A stretch of 64,000 nucleotides of DNA from Jeotgalibacillus salarius (lineage in GTDB: Bacteria > Bacillota > Bacilli > Bacillales > Jeotgalibacillaceae), in NCBI RefSeq assembly GCF_004405125.1, contig NZ_SORX01000010.1, positions 1-64,000 of the forward strand. Direction: 5' to 3'. The notes beneath the pieces are model-generated. The model made no database searches, had not been told where the DNA came from, and was given only the letters and a program-made list of their open reading frames with translations. Made by a program: the position numbers and the translations under genes. Positions 34,188-43,764 of the stretch are shown piece after piece (positions within the stretch are counted from its first letter, which is position 1; each line of letters opens with the position of its first letter).

Positions 34188-35207
34188 TTGAGGAAAATAG
34201 TCAATGCAGTTGGGATGGCTTCTATCGCTCTTTTGCTCGTAAGTTGTCAGTCTAGTGAAGACAACACAACGGAGCAGGATATTGAACCGGCTGATCAACA
34301 GGCTCAAAATGAAGTAGAGACAGATGACACAGCGCCGGATACAGAAGAAAGTAATCATGAGGACATGCAGGATGATCCAAGCGAAGCTGCCGGTAAGCAA
34401 TCAGATAAGTATGAAGAAACCCAGGAGGTTCCTCAATACTTTATCGATTCTCATACATATAATGCGGGCATCGAATTTCTCACAGCATTCACCATTAGGC
34501 GTGGCGATGAACAGAACACATCAGCTGAAGAAAGGCTGGTGTCGTCCCTTTTCGAAAACGATCCATCAGAACAGGAGATTCTCAGCTCTTTTACAGAAAT
34601 GACTGTAGAGTGGCCGCAGCTGACGGTCAATTTTACTGAAGATGGGAATCTTCTCTCTACTACCTCTGCACAATCGAGTATGTTTTATGACTCGCTGACT
34701 GGCATCAGTGATCTATATGGGATTGAGGAAGTGTCATTCTTGAATCCGGATGGTGAGGAAAGCATCATCGTAGCTGAAAGGAATGTTGATGCGCCGATCC
34801 TGATTGAAGATGAAAGAGGTCTCACGCGCGGCTATTACACCATTTACAATAAAGAGTTAGAACAGACATTATTCCTCCCGGGCGGGGTGTTGGAGGAACC
34901 GGTTGAAAATGAGAATGGAGAACCTTTAACCTTTCCGGAAACGATAGAAGCGATGAAGTCAGTGAAGAGTGAGGATGCGTTTTACGCTTCAGCTATTGTA
35001 GAGGGGTTTGAGGTGATTAAGGCTACACTTGAGGATGATGTTGCAACTGTTCAATATACGATGGATGAGAAGATTGTCACTGAAGCTGACCAGATTGTGT
35101 TCGCAAATGCTATGCAGCTTGCTGCCTTGGATTTTCATGCGATGGAAGTCACTTTACTGAATGAGACGCTTAATGAGAGTGTGATGTATCCGTTGACAGG
35201 GCATTGA
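34188..35207 (+). CDS. Lipoprotein, GerMN-like C terminus possible
   Basis: 339 residues, TTG start 8 nt after GGGAGG. Signal peptide with lipobox LLVSC (Cys 22). An acidic low-complexity linker reaches to about residue 75. The rest is an alpha/beta exported domain in two halves. The last half (ATVQYTMDEKIVTEADQIVFANAMQLAAL) recalls GerMN domains of spore and cell-envelope lipoproteins, but the match is weak. It opens a run of small envelope genes. Confidence 0.6.
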   Translation: MRKIVNAVGMASIALLLVSCQSSEDNTTEQDIEPADQQAQNEVETDDTAPDTEESNHEDMQDDPSEAAGKQSDKYEETQEVPQYFIDSHTYNAGIEFLTAFTIRRGDEQNTSAEERLVSSLFENDPSEQEILSSFTEMTVEWPQLTVNFTEDGNLLSTTSAQSSMFYDSLTGISDLYGIEEVSFLNPDGEESIIVAERNVDAPILIEDERGLTRGYYTIYNKELEQTLFLPGGVLEEPVENENGEPLTFPETIEAMKSVKSEDAFYASAIVEGFEVIKATLEDDVATVQYTMDEKIVTEADQIVFANAMQLAALDFHAMEVTLLNETLNESVMYPLTGH

Positions 35208-35243
35208 ATTGGTTTAAATCAAAGAGAAAAGGAGAGATTTTAA

Positions 35244-35492
35244 ATGGGTAAAACAATAAGCGGCGCAATTTTAATCATGACTGCTGCCATACTTTATATT
35301 GGTTATTATATTACGGGAGCTATTATGGTTAATGCTCAGGGGGTCAGCAGTCCACCGACACTTGTTACTGTTGCCAGGTCCATGACTGAAGAAATTCCTC
35401 TTCCTTATTACCTCTCAATTGCTTCGTTAATCCTGGGCATATTCCTTTTAATCTTGGGGATAGCAGAAGAGTTTGTTAAGAAAAAGTCTTGA
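35244..35492 (+). CDS. Two-helix membrane protein, 82 aa
   Basis: ATG after AAAAGGAGAG, 37 nt behind the lipoprotein gene, so probably the same transcript. Helices at about 5-29 and 55-75. The outside loop is VNAQGVSSPPTL. No family recognised. Confidence 0.6.
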   Translation: MGKTISGAILIMTAAILYIGYYITGAIMVNAQGVSSPPTLVTVARSMTEEIPLPYYLSIASLILGIFLLILGIAEEFVKKKS

Positions 35493-35571
35493 TTAGTCAA
35501 AAATACTAATTTTGATAATAGATGGATCTTCATTAAAAGATAGATAACTTAACATGAAAGGAGCTGAGAAT

Positions 35572-36219
35572 ATGAAGAAAGGGATAACCATCATTTTAGC
35601 TTTAGTAACACTGTCCGCATGTTCTGACAATGAAAAGTCTGATGAGGGTGTTACTACTGATCAAAATGATGAAACTCAAGTAACTTTACTGAGCTCTGAG
35701 GAAGTTAGCACTGATAATAAATTGTTTAATGAGAAAGACTTACCGGATGGGATTAGAAGTATGATAGAAAAAGAAATGACGGGCATAGTAGATTTGAAAA
35801 CTTCACAGATGATCGATAATAACAATATAGAAGATGCAAATTATAAAGGGATGAGCTTCTCGTTTTCCAGTGATGAATCTGACGACTTATATATGGGCTT
35901 TGCCATTATGTCAGAGCAGGATTCTTCCTGGAGAATAGAAGAAGTCGGTTATAACAAAGTGTTCAATGATCATGAAATTTCAACGATGACAGCAATGGGT
36001 GGACTTGAAACGGATAAGCAGTTCAGTGTTTTAGTAGGGTATGCTCCTGATGAAAACACAGCTTACGCACAAGCAGTTTATAACCGGCGTATTGATTCAG
36101 AAGCGATTGTCTCTGAAAGCAGTAAAGCGTTTTTATTTTTTGTAACAGGTCCGGAATTAATAGGTTTTACAGATTTAAAAGCATTTGCTGACAATGATTC
36201 TTTAGTATTTGAAAAGTAA
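35572..36219 (+). CDS. Lipoprotein of unknown function
   Basis: 215 residues from ATG 35572, 8 nt after AAAGGAG; the ATG at 35554 lies inside the ribosome binding region. Lipobox TLSAC (Cys 17), acidic linker, then a soluble domain without recognised motifs. Confidence 0.65.
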   Translation: MKKGITIILALVTLSACSDNEKSDEGVTTDQNDETQVTLLSSEEVSTDNKLFNEKDLPDGIRSMIEKEMTGIVDLKTSQMIDNNNIEDANYKGMSFSFSSDESDDLYMGFAIMSEQDSSWRIEEVGYNKVFNDHEISTMTAMGGLETDKQFSVLVGYAPDENTAYAQAVYNRRIDSEAIVSESSKAFLFFVTGPELIGFTDLKAFADNDSLVFEK

Positions 36220-36227
36220 TCTCTGGT

Positions 36228-36302
36228 TGAAGTTATTGTCCCTGTTTTGAATACAATTTTACTTGTTTAAATAATCAGAATGAATTGTGTGAGGTTGTTT
36301 AT
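36228..36302. repeat. Degenerate palindromic element
   Basis: CCCTGTTTTGAATACAATTT and AGAATGAATTGTGTGAGGTT keep the inner arms of the family; the outer arms are eroded. Confidence 0.5.
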
Positions 36303-36383
36303 GAATGTATCACTCATATTCACTTTCAATAAATATAAAATTTCAATTGACTATTCAGTTCAACTGTATTAATGTGTTTATTA

Positions 36384-36405
36384 AGTTCAACTATATAGTC
36401 AGACT
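36384..36405. promoter_or_regulatory. Putative PadR operator
   Basis: AGT-N3-ACTATATAGT-N3-ACT is a dyad with a 10-bp perfect core. It lies 18 nt upstream of the padR-type gene, close to the AGT/ACT half-sites typical of PadR regulators. AGTTCAACT also occurs as CAGTTCAACTG nearby at about 36355. Confidence 0.5.
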
Positions 36406-36422
36406 GAATAAAGGATGAGAAT

Positions 36423-36740
36423 ATGAAGCATAAATTATTACCGTTGTCTGAGACGATGCATTATATTTTGTTAGCTCTGCGTGAGCCGCGCCATGGTTAT
36501 GCGGTTATGCAGGAGATAGAAAAGATGAGTCATGGCGATGTGATTTTAGCGGCGGGTACGTTGTACGGTGCGATTGAAAATCTGAATAAGCACGGCTGGA
36601 TTGAACCGGTTGGAAGTGAAGGACGGAGAAGGATTTATCAAATCACTGAAGAAGGAAGCGCTGTTTTAAAAGCTGAACAGGAGAGACTTTTGCATATCAT
36701 ATCTTTGTATGAGGGAAGTGAAGCAAATGAAAAAATTTAG
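36423..36740 (+). CDS. PadR-family transcriptional regulator
   Basis: 105 residues, one winged-helix domain: MHYILLALREPRHGYAVMQEIEKM, then AAGTLYGAIENLNKHGWIEPV and RRRIYQITEEGSAVL. The short C terminus is the PadR-s2 type. It overlaps the following DUF2812 gene by 14 nt; PadR-DUF2812 pairs are a known Firmicute arrangement in which the regulator represses its own operon. Confidence 0.88.
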   Translation: MKHKLLPLSETMHYILLALREPRHGYAVMQEIEKMSHGDVILAAGTLYGAIENLNKHGWIEPVGSEGRRRIYQITEEGSAVLKAEQERLLHIISLYEGSEANEKI

Positions 36741-37293
36741 AATCTTTTTTGATGTTGAGAAAGAAGAACAGTGGCTGAACGAGCAGCTGCAAAAAGGTTA
36801 TCGTTGCACGAATATAAGCTCGTCCGGGTTCTACATCTTTGAGAAAACTGACAGGAACTATGTGATGCGGATTGATTATCAGGATCGTTTATCAAAGCAA
36901 AAGCTTGAAGGATACAAAGCAACCTATGAAGATTTCGGATGGAACTATATGAGCGGATCATGGATGAGTGGAGTCAGGTATTGGCAAAAAGAAGCTGATG
37001 GTCAAAATGAAATTTTCTCAGATCGCGAGTCCACGGGTAACTACTACAAAAGGTTAATGACTTATTCATTTTGGCTGGGTACGATGTGTTTGGTTTTTTC
37101 TTTTCTGCTTTATAGCGATTCAGGCTTATATCATGAAGGACTTTGGGGGATGGAAGGTTCATTATTCTGGAAAGCATTTTTATTTGAATCACCGTTTGTT
37201 CTGTTGAAGCTGCTGCCATTGATTTTGGTTATTTTGTTTGGCAGAAGTTATTATAAAGCTTATCAAAAGTATTCGATGTTAAAAGAACAATGA
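36727..37293 (+). CDS. DUF2812 membrane protein
   Basis: 188 residues from ATG 36727 after GAGGGAAG. KKFRIFFDVEKEEQWLNEQLQKGY at the N terminus is the DUF2812 opening. Two membrane helices (about 108-127 and 152-173). Translationally coupled to the PadR gene. Confidence 0.82.
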   Translation: MKKFRIFFDVEKEEQWLNEQLQKGYRCTNISSSGFYIFEKTDRNYVMRIDYQDRLSKQKLEGYKATYEDFGWNYMSGSWMSGVRYWQKEADGQNEIFSDRESTGNYYKRLMTYSFWLGTMCLVFSFLLYSDSGLYHEGLWGMEGSLFWKAFLFESPFVLLKLLPLILVILFGRSYYKAYQKYSMLKEQ

Positions 37294-37832
37294 TGACTGT
37301 CTAATGTTTTACACAATTCATAACTATGGGAGATAGGAAGCGCCACTGATTCAATCCAGGAGGTGCTTTTTTTATTTCCTTAAAAATAAAAAATATCTTT
37401 TTGTACTCAAAACTTTTCCGACATTCTATGCAGAAGCAGGTTAATTGTTATTAGGAAATCTATGGCCGAAGAACTGAAAAACAATATTTTCGTACGTAAG
37501 GCAAGTTGTTCTAAGACAATTTACACAAATTTATTAAAGTGCTATCTTTTTAGAACGATAAATAAATGAAGAGTAAATTTACCACTCTTTTAAAAGTTGA
37601 TAATAGGAATGTCTGTTTCTCTGAGTAGGATTCTGTTAATTGATTTGTGGAAAAATCCTCAGTATGTTCACCGCGAGATCTAACTTGCTTAATCGAAGAA
37701 ACTGGGATTGTCTGTTTACAGTATGAAGTTTGAAAACAATTTTTACTCAGGAATTCATTTAACTTATTAGCAGTAATTTGAGAATTCAATATGATAATTA
37801 TTTGTTCCATTTAGAGTTTCGGAGGAAGAACA
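37294..37832. other. 540-nt spacer
   Basis: Begins with a hairpin AAGCGCC...GGTGCTTTTTTT (about 37338-37374) that ends the DUF2812 transcript. The remainder is AT-rich. An 86-codon minus-strand frame (37550-37810) has no ribosome binding site and I do not call it. Confidence 0.55.
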
Positions 37833-39455
37833 ATGAACTTTTCTTTAAGTCTTCAAGCACGATTAGCCATTATATTTGCCATTACCACTATTCTGTTAAT
37901 CCTTATTTTCAGCATCGTTTATGGTCAGCGTTCAATTAATCAAATGGAAACGGAAATCGGAAATTCGCTTAGCGACACAGCTTATATGATGGAGAATAAC
38001 CTCAACCAATATATGTGGTCCAGGTATGGCGAAACAATTTTATTAAGCAGTTTGCCCGCCATCAGACAGCCGGATAGTGGTGAAGAAATTGAATATTTGT
38101 TTAATCAATTGCAGTCAACTATTCCTTCTTTCTCCTGGATCGGCTTTACAGATCAGAATGGCACAGTATTGGCAGCTACTGATTCTATACTGAAAGGTGC
38201 CGACATTTCCGCTCGTCCAGTTTATACAGAAGCATTGGAGAATCCATTTATAGGAGACGTACATGAAGCGGTCCTTCTCGCCGACCTATTGCCAAATCCG
38301 ACAGGAGAAGCAATGAAATTCGTTGATATTAGTACCCCTATTTATGATTACAACGATCAGTTTATTGGGGTCTTAGCTACCCACTTAAGCTGGGAGTGGG
38401 TGAAAGAAGTAGAGGCAGCTATGCTTGATGCTGTCAAAAACCGTGATAGCATTGAATTTTTTATCGTTAGTAAAATTGATAACAGCATTATATTAGGTCC
38501 TGATGAAATGATTGGACAAACGCTGGAGCTGGAAAGTATTGATTTAGCGCAAACCCGTGAGCACGGTTGGATAACTGAAACCTGGCCGGATGGTGATGAC
38601 TATGTAACGGGTTATATGCTGGAAAATGGTTACAAGGAATATCCCGGTCTGGAGTGGACCATTCTCGCCAGGCAACCCATAGAAGTTGCTTTTACACCTA
38701 TCAAAGAACTGCTGGCTTTCTTTCTAATAGCCGGAATCACTTTCGTATTGCTTTTTGCAGTTCTCGGTTGGCTTCTTGCCGGAAAAATAGCTTCTCCGCT
38801 TAAAAATTTGGCAACTACTGCTGACAGACTTAGATTCGGAGAACTTGTTCAGATTCCGCATTACAAAGGGATTTCCGAACTTGAGACCTTGTCAGCTTCT
38901 TTAAGAAAGCTGATCGCCAATCTTACTAAAACGGAATCGGCTTTGGAGGAAATGGAGGAAGTTGCACACACGGATGAACTGACAGGATTGGCAAATCGAT
39001 ATGCGCTCGAGTTGTTTTTACGAAAATACACTCAAAAATACGATAGAGCGATCGTTTTTTACATTGATTTGGATGGGTTTAAAGCAGTCAATGATACATT
39101 AGGCCATCTGGCTGGTGATCAATTACTCGTTCAAGTAGCAGCCAGGCTGAAAGAAAATATACAGGAAGAAGAAATGATCGCAAGGGTAGGCGGTGATGAA
39201 TTCATCGTCGTGCTGCATTCCCCAAAAGAAGAAATGACTGTCAGGGGAAAAAGAGTTGGTGAGAGAATGATTTCATCAATCAGCGAACCCTACTGGTTGA
39301 ATGGCCAATCTGCCGCTGTTAGTTGTAGTATCGGAGCCGCTTTTTGGGCAGAATCAAGCGCTGTTAGCTTAGAAGAAACAATTAAGATGGCAGATGACGC
39401 TTTATATGCAGCTAAGAAGCAAGGTAAAAATCGTGTTCACTTTTATGGCGCTTAG
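37833..39455 (+). CDS. Cache-HAMP-GGDEF diguanylate cyclase
   Basis: 540 residues, ATG after CGGAGGAAG. A membrane helix (about 10-28), an extracellular dCache sensor (about 35-285; SWIGFTDQNGTVLAATD and DISTPIYDYNDQFIGVLATHLSW are typical), a second helix (about 288-312), a HAMP linker (SPLKNLATTADRLRFGEL), then GGDEF from TDELTGLANRYAL. The active loop is VGGDEF and the metal site IDLDGFKAVNDTLGH. Should make c-di-GMP in response to an external ligand. Confidence 0.9.
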   Translation: MNFSLSLQARLAIIFAITTILLILIFSIVYGQRSINQMETEIGNSLSDTAYMMENNLNQYMWSRYGETILLSSLPAIRQPDSGEEIEYLFNQLQSTIPSFSWIGFTDQNGTVLAATDSILKGADISARPVYTEALENPFIGDVHEAVLLADLLPNPTGEAMKFVDISTPIYDYNDQFIGVLATHLSWEWVKEVEAAMLDAVKNRDSIEFFIVSKIDNSIILGPDEMIGQTLELESIDLAQTREHGWITETWPDGDDYVTGYMLENGYKEYPGLEWTILARQPIEVAFTPIKELLAFFLIAGITFVLLFAVLGWLLAGKIASPLKNLATTADRLRFGELVQIPHYKGISELETLSASLRKLIANLTKTESALEEMEEVAHTDELTGLANRYALELFLRKYTQKYDRAIVFYIDLDGFKAVNDTLGHLAGDQLLVQVAARLKENIQEEEMIARVGGDEFIVVLHSPKEEMTVRGKRVGERMISSISEPYWLNGQSAAVSCSIGAAFWAESSAVSLEETIKMADDALYAAKKQGKNRVHFYGA

Positions 39456-39647
39456 AATCATTCATAAACTATATTATAAATGCTATTTTGATGATTCATT
39501 AATCTGTGAAGGCCAGGTGATCGTACTCCAAAAACAGGAGAATTTCATCGTAAATATTATTAGCGTGATTTTTCAAAATAATGTTAGCTATATCTTTCTT
39601 AGAAATGTTATACTGTTGATACAACTTAATTGACCTTGACTTTACGT

Positions 39648-39774
39648 CGAAGGGGAGTAGCTATAGGGAAGCCTATTTCACAGTCGTCATTACGTGGTTT
39701 GCGCCATCGGTTGTGATAGCAAAATTTTTGCTTAGCGAGACCTTTGCCTTTTATTAGGCAGAGGTTTTTTTTGT
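39648..39774 (+). ncRNA. yybP-ykoY: yybP-ykoY manganese riboswitch
   Basis: GGGGAGTAGC near the 5' side and GCGAGACCTTTGCC near the 3' side are the two conserved loops of the yybP-ykoY (Mn2+) aptamer, in correct order and spacing. The 3' part CCTTTGCC can alternatively pair with GGCAGAGG and is followed by eight T: an overlapping intrinsic terminator (39740-39774). With Mn bound the terminator should be avoided and the TerC gene 22 nt downstream expressed. The spacer from 39456 to here holds no gene I trust. Confidence 0.88.
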
Positions 39775-39796
39775 TGAGTAAAAAGGAGGATGACTG

Positions 39797-40570
39797 ATGG
39801 AAGCGATTTTATTAGAGTATTTGTGGGTTTTGCTCGTACTGGTGGCGCTGGAGGGACTACTTGCAGCTGATAATGCTGTTGTGATGGCTGTCATGGTTAA
39901 ACACTTGCCGAAAGAACAGCAGAAAAAAGCGTTATTTTATGGATTGGTGGGAGCATTTGTATTCCGTTTTGCCGCGTTGTTCATGATCACGTTGCTGGTA
40001 GACGTTTGGCAAATACAGGCTTTAGGAGCGGCTTACTTATTGTTTATCGCATTCAAGCATATTTATGATCAACAGAAGGGAAAGGAACACTCTGTTGAAC
40101 CTGAAGCGACAAAGAAGTCTGGATTCTGGATGACTGTTCTGAAAGTCGAGCTGGCGGATATCGCCTTTGCGATCGATTCGATGCTGGCAGCGGTTGCCCT
40201 GGCGATTACATTGCCGCATTTGGGAAATATGGAAATTGGGGGCATCAACGGAGGTCAGTTTGGCGTCATGCTGGCAGGGGGGATCTTTGGAATCATCATC
40301 ATGCGTTTTGCCGCCCATAAATTCGTCAAGCTTTTAGAAAAGTATCCACAGCTGGAAACTACTGCTTTTGTGATTGTCGGCTGGGTAGGTGTGAAGCTTA
40401 CGGTACTTACTCTTGCACATAAAGATCTTGGAATCCTGCCATATGATTTCGCACATTCGTCAGAATGGAAACTGATTTTCTGGGCTGTTCTGCTTGGAAT
40501 TGTTGCAGTGGGGGCATTGATCAGTGTGAAGAAGAAAAAAAGAGCAGAAAATATAAATACCATTTATTAA
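39797..40570 (+). CDS. TerC-family membrane protein (probable Mn exporter)
   Basis: 257 residues, ATG after AAGGAGG. Seven or so helices. LEGLLAADNAVVMAVMVKHLP (N terminus) and VELADIAFAIDSMLAAVAL (middle) carry the paired acidic residues of TerC proteins. The Mn riboswitch upstream supports a role in manganese efflux or metalation of exported enzymes, as for the Bacillus subtilis TerC paralogues MeeF/MeeY. Confidence 0.88.
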   Translation: MEAILLEYLWVLLVLVALEGLLAADNAVVMAVMVKHLPKEQQKKALFYGLVGAFVFRFAALFMITLLVDVWQIQALGAAYLLFIAFKHIYDQQKGKEHSVEPEATKKSGFWMTVLKVELADIAFAIDSMLAAVALAITLPHLGNMEIGGINGGQFGVMLAGGIFGIIIMRFAAHKFVKLLEKYPQLETTAFVIVGWVGVKLTVLTLAHKDLGILPYDFAHSSEWKLIFWAVLLGIVAVGALISVKKKKRAENINTIY

Positions 40571-40604
40571 ACAGAAGTTGAGTTTACAATGGTACGTGCA
40601 CTGA

Positions 40605-40645
40605 GGAAGATCGAATACTAATAAAAACTCGATCTTCTTTTCCCT
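40605..40645 (+). terminator. Terminator of the TerC gene
   Basis: GAAGATCGA and TCGATCTTC with a 14-nt loop, then TTTTCCC. The following 290 nt up to uppP are AT-rich and without further recognisable sites. Confidence 0.75.
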
Positions 40646-40934
40646 ATTTTAGGGTGAGTTGAATAAATTTAATAACCTACTGCAACCTTTTAAACTAACT
40701 TGTGGGGGATCAATTATAAGTATAACAACGCTCGAAATCAGGATAGAACCCTATCCGAAGCAACGTTTAGTATATCAAAATCATATTGAGAGCCTTGTAA
40801 ATGCAGTTAGTAAAAATGATCAGGGATATTAGTTTATTAATAAAAATAATCCTTTCAAGATACTTTACATCAACGATTTCGTCTTTTTAGTTTAGAAAAT
40901 AGATTATTGGAAGATCAAAAGGAGATTACATAAA

Positions 40935-41759
40935 GTGAGTGTATGGGAGCTTTTTATAGCTTTTTTGCTTGGATTTGTGGAAGGATTAACGGAATTTGCG
41001 CCGGTTTCATCAACCGGTCACATGATTGTAGTGGATGATTTGTGGCTGAAGTCATCTGAGTTTTTGGGAAGTCCGGTTGCTAATACTTTTAAAGTAGTTA
41101 TTCAGTTAGGTTCTATACTGGCTGTGGTCGTTGTATTTCGTCAGCGAATTTCTGATCTGCTTGGATTAAATATGGATACACGTGGGACGCAGGATAAGCT
41201 TCGTTTATCACATGTTTTCATCGGATTACTTCCCGCCGGCGTGCTTGGTCTATTGTTCGAGGATTATATTGATGAGCACCTTTTTTCACTCAAGACTGTT
41301 CTGATTGGACTTGTCATCGGGGCTTTTCTAATGATTGCTGCTGACCTGATCAGCGGGAAGAAAGTAAAGATTGAAACAGTGGATCAGATTTCATATCGTC
41401 AGGCATTTACAATTGGATTGATCCAGTGCTTATCCTTATGGCCCGGGTTTTCACGGTCAGGCTCAACTATTTCTGGTGGTGTATTGTTGGGGCTTAGTCA
41501 CAGGGCTGCAGCAGATTTCACCTTTATTATGGCGATCCCGATTATGATGGGTGCGAGTATGATCTCCCTTTTAAGTAAATGGGAATACTTCACGATGGAT
41601 ATGTTGCCATTTTTTACAATCGGCTTCATCAGCGCATTTGTATTTGCACTGATTTCTATTAAATTCTTTCTTAAGCTGATTAATCGGATTCGCCTGATCC
41701 CATTTGCGATTTATCGAATCATCCTGGCTGGTGTAATTTATGTGTTTTATTTTACGTGA
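40935..41759 (+). CDS. uppP: Undecaprenyl-diphosphatase UppP
   Basis: 274 residues, GTG start after AAAAGGAG. Dephosphorylates undecaprenyl-PP to recycle the lipid carrier of peptidoglycan and teichoic acid. The catalytic motifs are EGLTEFAPVSSTGHM (residues 17-31) and PGFSRSGSTISGG (about 176-188), with about eight helices. Over-expression of such enzymes gives bacitracin tolerance, hence the old name BacA. Confidence 0.93.
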   Translation: MSVWELFIAFLLGFVEGLTEFAPVSSTGHMIVVDDLWLKSSEFLGSPVANTFKVVIQLGSILAVVVVFRQRISDLLGLNMDTRGTQDKLRLSHVFIGLLPAGVLGLLFEDYIDEHLFSLKTVLIGLVIGAFLMIAADLISGKKVKIETVDQISYRQAFTIGLIQCLSLWPGFSRSGSTISGGVLLGLSHRAAADFTFIMAIPIMMGASMISLLSKWEYFTMDMLPFFTIGFISAFVFALISIKFFLKLINRIRLIPFAIYRIILAGVIYVFYFT

Positions 41760-41842
41760 TATCATTTAAGCTCTGAAACCTGGTCAAATCAAATGAAACT
41801 TTTTTATAAAGAAAGCGTATACAACCTAAAGGAGTGAACAGT

Positions 41843-42073
41843 TTGAAAAAGTATATTGTATTTATTTTAAGCTTAGCTCTATTGTATATAGGCTTTCAAA
41901 TCTTATCCGGCTGGGTTCTAACAGCTCTTTATGTTCCTGATTTATCCACGGGATATATGAGTACAAGTGGGGGAATAGTGCTTGAGCAGTCTCCGGTAAT
42001 TCAATTTCTGGCTATCCTATTAATTGCAACGATCGCTTATGTATTCTCTCAGAAAATGATTAGGCATACATAA
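41843..42073 (+). CDS. Small membrane protein, 76 aa
   Basis: TTG start at 41843, 8 nt after AAAGGAG; the GTG at 41834 overlaps that site. Two helices (about 3-24 and 53-70). No family recognised. Confidence 0.6.
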   Translation: MKKYIVFILSLALLYIGFQILSGWVLTALYVPDLSTGYMSTSGGIVLEQSPVIQFLAILLIATIAYVFSQKMIRHT

Positions 42074-42139
42074 AATAATCTGATTCACAAAATATGATTT
42101 CCGTTAAAGGAGGTAAGTCCAGTGGTGAAAAAATAACGA

Positions 42140-42182
42140 AGAGAAAACCCGTGTCATAAAAAAGCATGTGGATTTTCTCTGT
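42140..42182 (+). terminator. Terminator after the 76-aa protein
   Basis: AGAGAAAACCC and GGATTTTCTCT form an imperfect stem with an A-rich loop; T-rich end within the stem. Confidence 0.6.
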
Positions 42183-42222
42183 TCTCGAGTAACAGTTAAA
42201 TAATGAATGAGGAGAAATGAAC

Positions 42223-43071
42223 ATGCTAAATAAAATAAATTCGTCCGTTTACTATATGTCACATGAGGACAAGCGGGAAAGACCAGTTTTGGGATTGGTG
42301 TGTGGTGAGCGATATAGCCTTGTGATTGATGCAGGAAATTCTGTTCAACACGCACAGGACTTTTTAAAGGAAATCGAGGATTTGAATGTACCGCCAGTCA
42401 AATACGTGGTCATTACACACGGGCACTGGGATCATTTTTTAGGATCACAGGAGTTTGGAGCAATGACAATCGTCAACCGGCTGACCAATCAGATCATACA
42501 GGATTGGCGTAGTTATTCGTTTGATGATGAATCGCTTCAGCGTTATGTGGATGACAGGAAAATCAGTCCTCAGTGTATGGAGACGATCAAAAATGAAGTG
42601 CCGGAAAGAGACTCATTTGAAATCCCTTCACCTGATATTATTTTTGAAAACGCGCTGTCCATTGATCTGGGAAACAAGGTATGTGTGCTTGAGACCATTC
42701 ATAGTACGCACACTGATGACGCCACGATTGTGTACATCCCCGATGATAAGGTGTTGTTTTTAGGGGATAGTGCGTACGGAACAACGACCAACTCACTTTT
42801 TCATTACAAGCAATCGCTACTGATGCCAATGATTTGCGATATTCGAAAGTATGACGCTGAGTATTATGTGCTGGGGCACGAGTCGATTTGTGACTTAGCT
42901 GAAATAAACCTGTACTGGGCTGAGCTTATTTCTTCGAGCAAAGCGACAAAGTCTGCTTCATTAGATGAGGCAATTGAGTGTTTTGAAAAGGAAAATGGCA
43001 GAGCGCCAAACGACAATGAACGGTTCTTTTTAAATGCTTTTGTGAATGATCAAATCCTTAAATCGAAATAA
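42223..43071 (+). CDS. MBL-fold metallohydrolase
   Basis: 282 residues from ATG 42223 (the ATG at 42217 is only 3 nt from GAGGAG). The metal motif THGHWDHFLGS (H-x-H-x-D-H), then STHTDDATIVYIPDDKVLFLGDS and a late GHESICD histidine place it in the metallo-beta-lactamase superfamily. Substrate unknown; not a typical beta-lactamase. Confidence 0.85.
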   Translation: MLNKINSSVYYMSHEDKRERPVLGLVCGERYSLVIDAGNSVQHAQDFLKEIEDLNVPPVKYVVITHGHWDHFLGSQEFGAMTIVNRLTNQIIQDWRSYSFDDESLQRYVDDRKISPQCMETIKNEVPERDSFEIPSPDIIFENALSIDLGNKVCVLETIHSTHTDDATIVYIPDDKVLFLGDSAYGTTTNSLFHYKQSLLMPMICDIRKYDAEYYVLGHESICDLAEINLYWAELISSSKATKSASLDEAIECFEKENGRAPNDNERFFLNAFVNDQILKSK

Positions 43072-43227
43072 ATTAAACAGGGAGGTAAAGCTTGAAGCAT
43101 TTTAATATATGACTTCGTGTTTGCCTCTCTGTTTTAAATTGCTTTGACAGTTTCAGCTCAGGAAACAAACTGATTTATCTTATATTATTCACAGGTATTC
43201 TTCTTAAAAAGAGGAAGGAGAAATAAT

Positions 43228-43500
43228 ATGACAAGAGGAAGGTTAAACGGATTAATTATCTCCAGCATGATCTTAGCCGCAACTGGTTTTATATTGCTGT
43301 TTTTCAGCGTGAATTTCGGAACATCGCTTGCTGATAAATGGTTATTTCAACAGGGCGGGGCAGACACTGCAACGTATCTCATTATTATAGAAAGCTATAT
43401 TAATAATTTCATCGTTGCTGGAGGAATTCTTTTAGGTATTGGTCTCGCCACGATTATTTTCTCTTATTATAAAATACTTAGTGCCGGAGAATTGAAGTGA
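43228..43500 (+). CDS. Small membrane protein, 90 aa
   Basis: ATG after GGAAGGAG. Two hydrophobic helices (about 9-28 and 57-80). No family recognised. It belongs to a run of short membrane proteins between 41.8 and 44.4 kb. Confidence 0.6.
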   Translation: MTRGRLNGLIISSMILAATGFILLFFSVNFGTSLADKWLFQQGGADTATYLIIIESYINNFIVAGGILLGIGLATIIFSYYKILSAGELK

Positions 43501-43512
43501 GGGCATTCAAAA

Positions 43513-43600
43513 CACTGACTCTGTGACAGGAACCATTCATACAAAATTTTATTGGTTTACTTAAATGATTTGTGTGGGAATTGTGTTCAGTTCTGGGCAC
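43513..43600. repeat. Palindromic intergenic element, full copy
   Basis: CTGACTCTGTGACAGGAACC, an ACAAAATTTTATTG arm, a short spacer, then GATTTGTGTGGGAATTGTGT and a CTGGGCAC end. One of the three long copies in the window. Confidence 0.7.
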
Positions 43601-43764
43601 AAATTTGTAACAAAGCAAACATTGACCAATTTCTATCCATTCAATTCTTCCCATTGATCAATCATCAAAGCTGGATGAAAGAGTAGAAGCATCCTGTTAA
43701 GGAGTTTAAGGAGCTAAACCTGATTCATGCTTATATCAAAAATACTGAGAGGCAGGTGGATACA

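Noticed and set aside
37550-37810. 86-codon minus-strand frame
   Set aside because: No ribosome binding site, no recognisable motif, and it ends in low-complexity hydrophobic codons. Could be revisited if relatives keep it.
39394-39633. 79-codon plus-strand frame after the GGDEF gene
   Set aside because: Starts inside the GGDEF gene, has no ribosome binding site and runs into the riboswitch promoter region.
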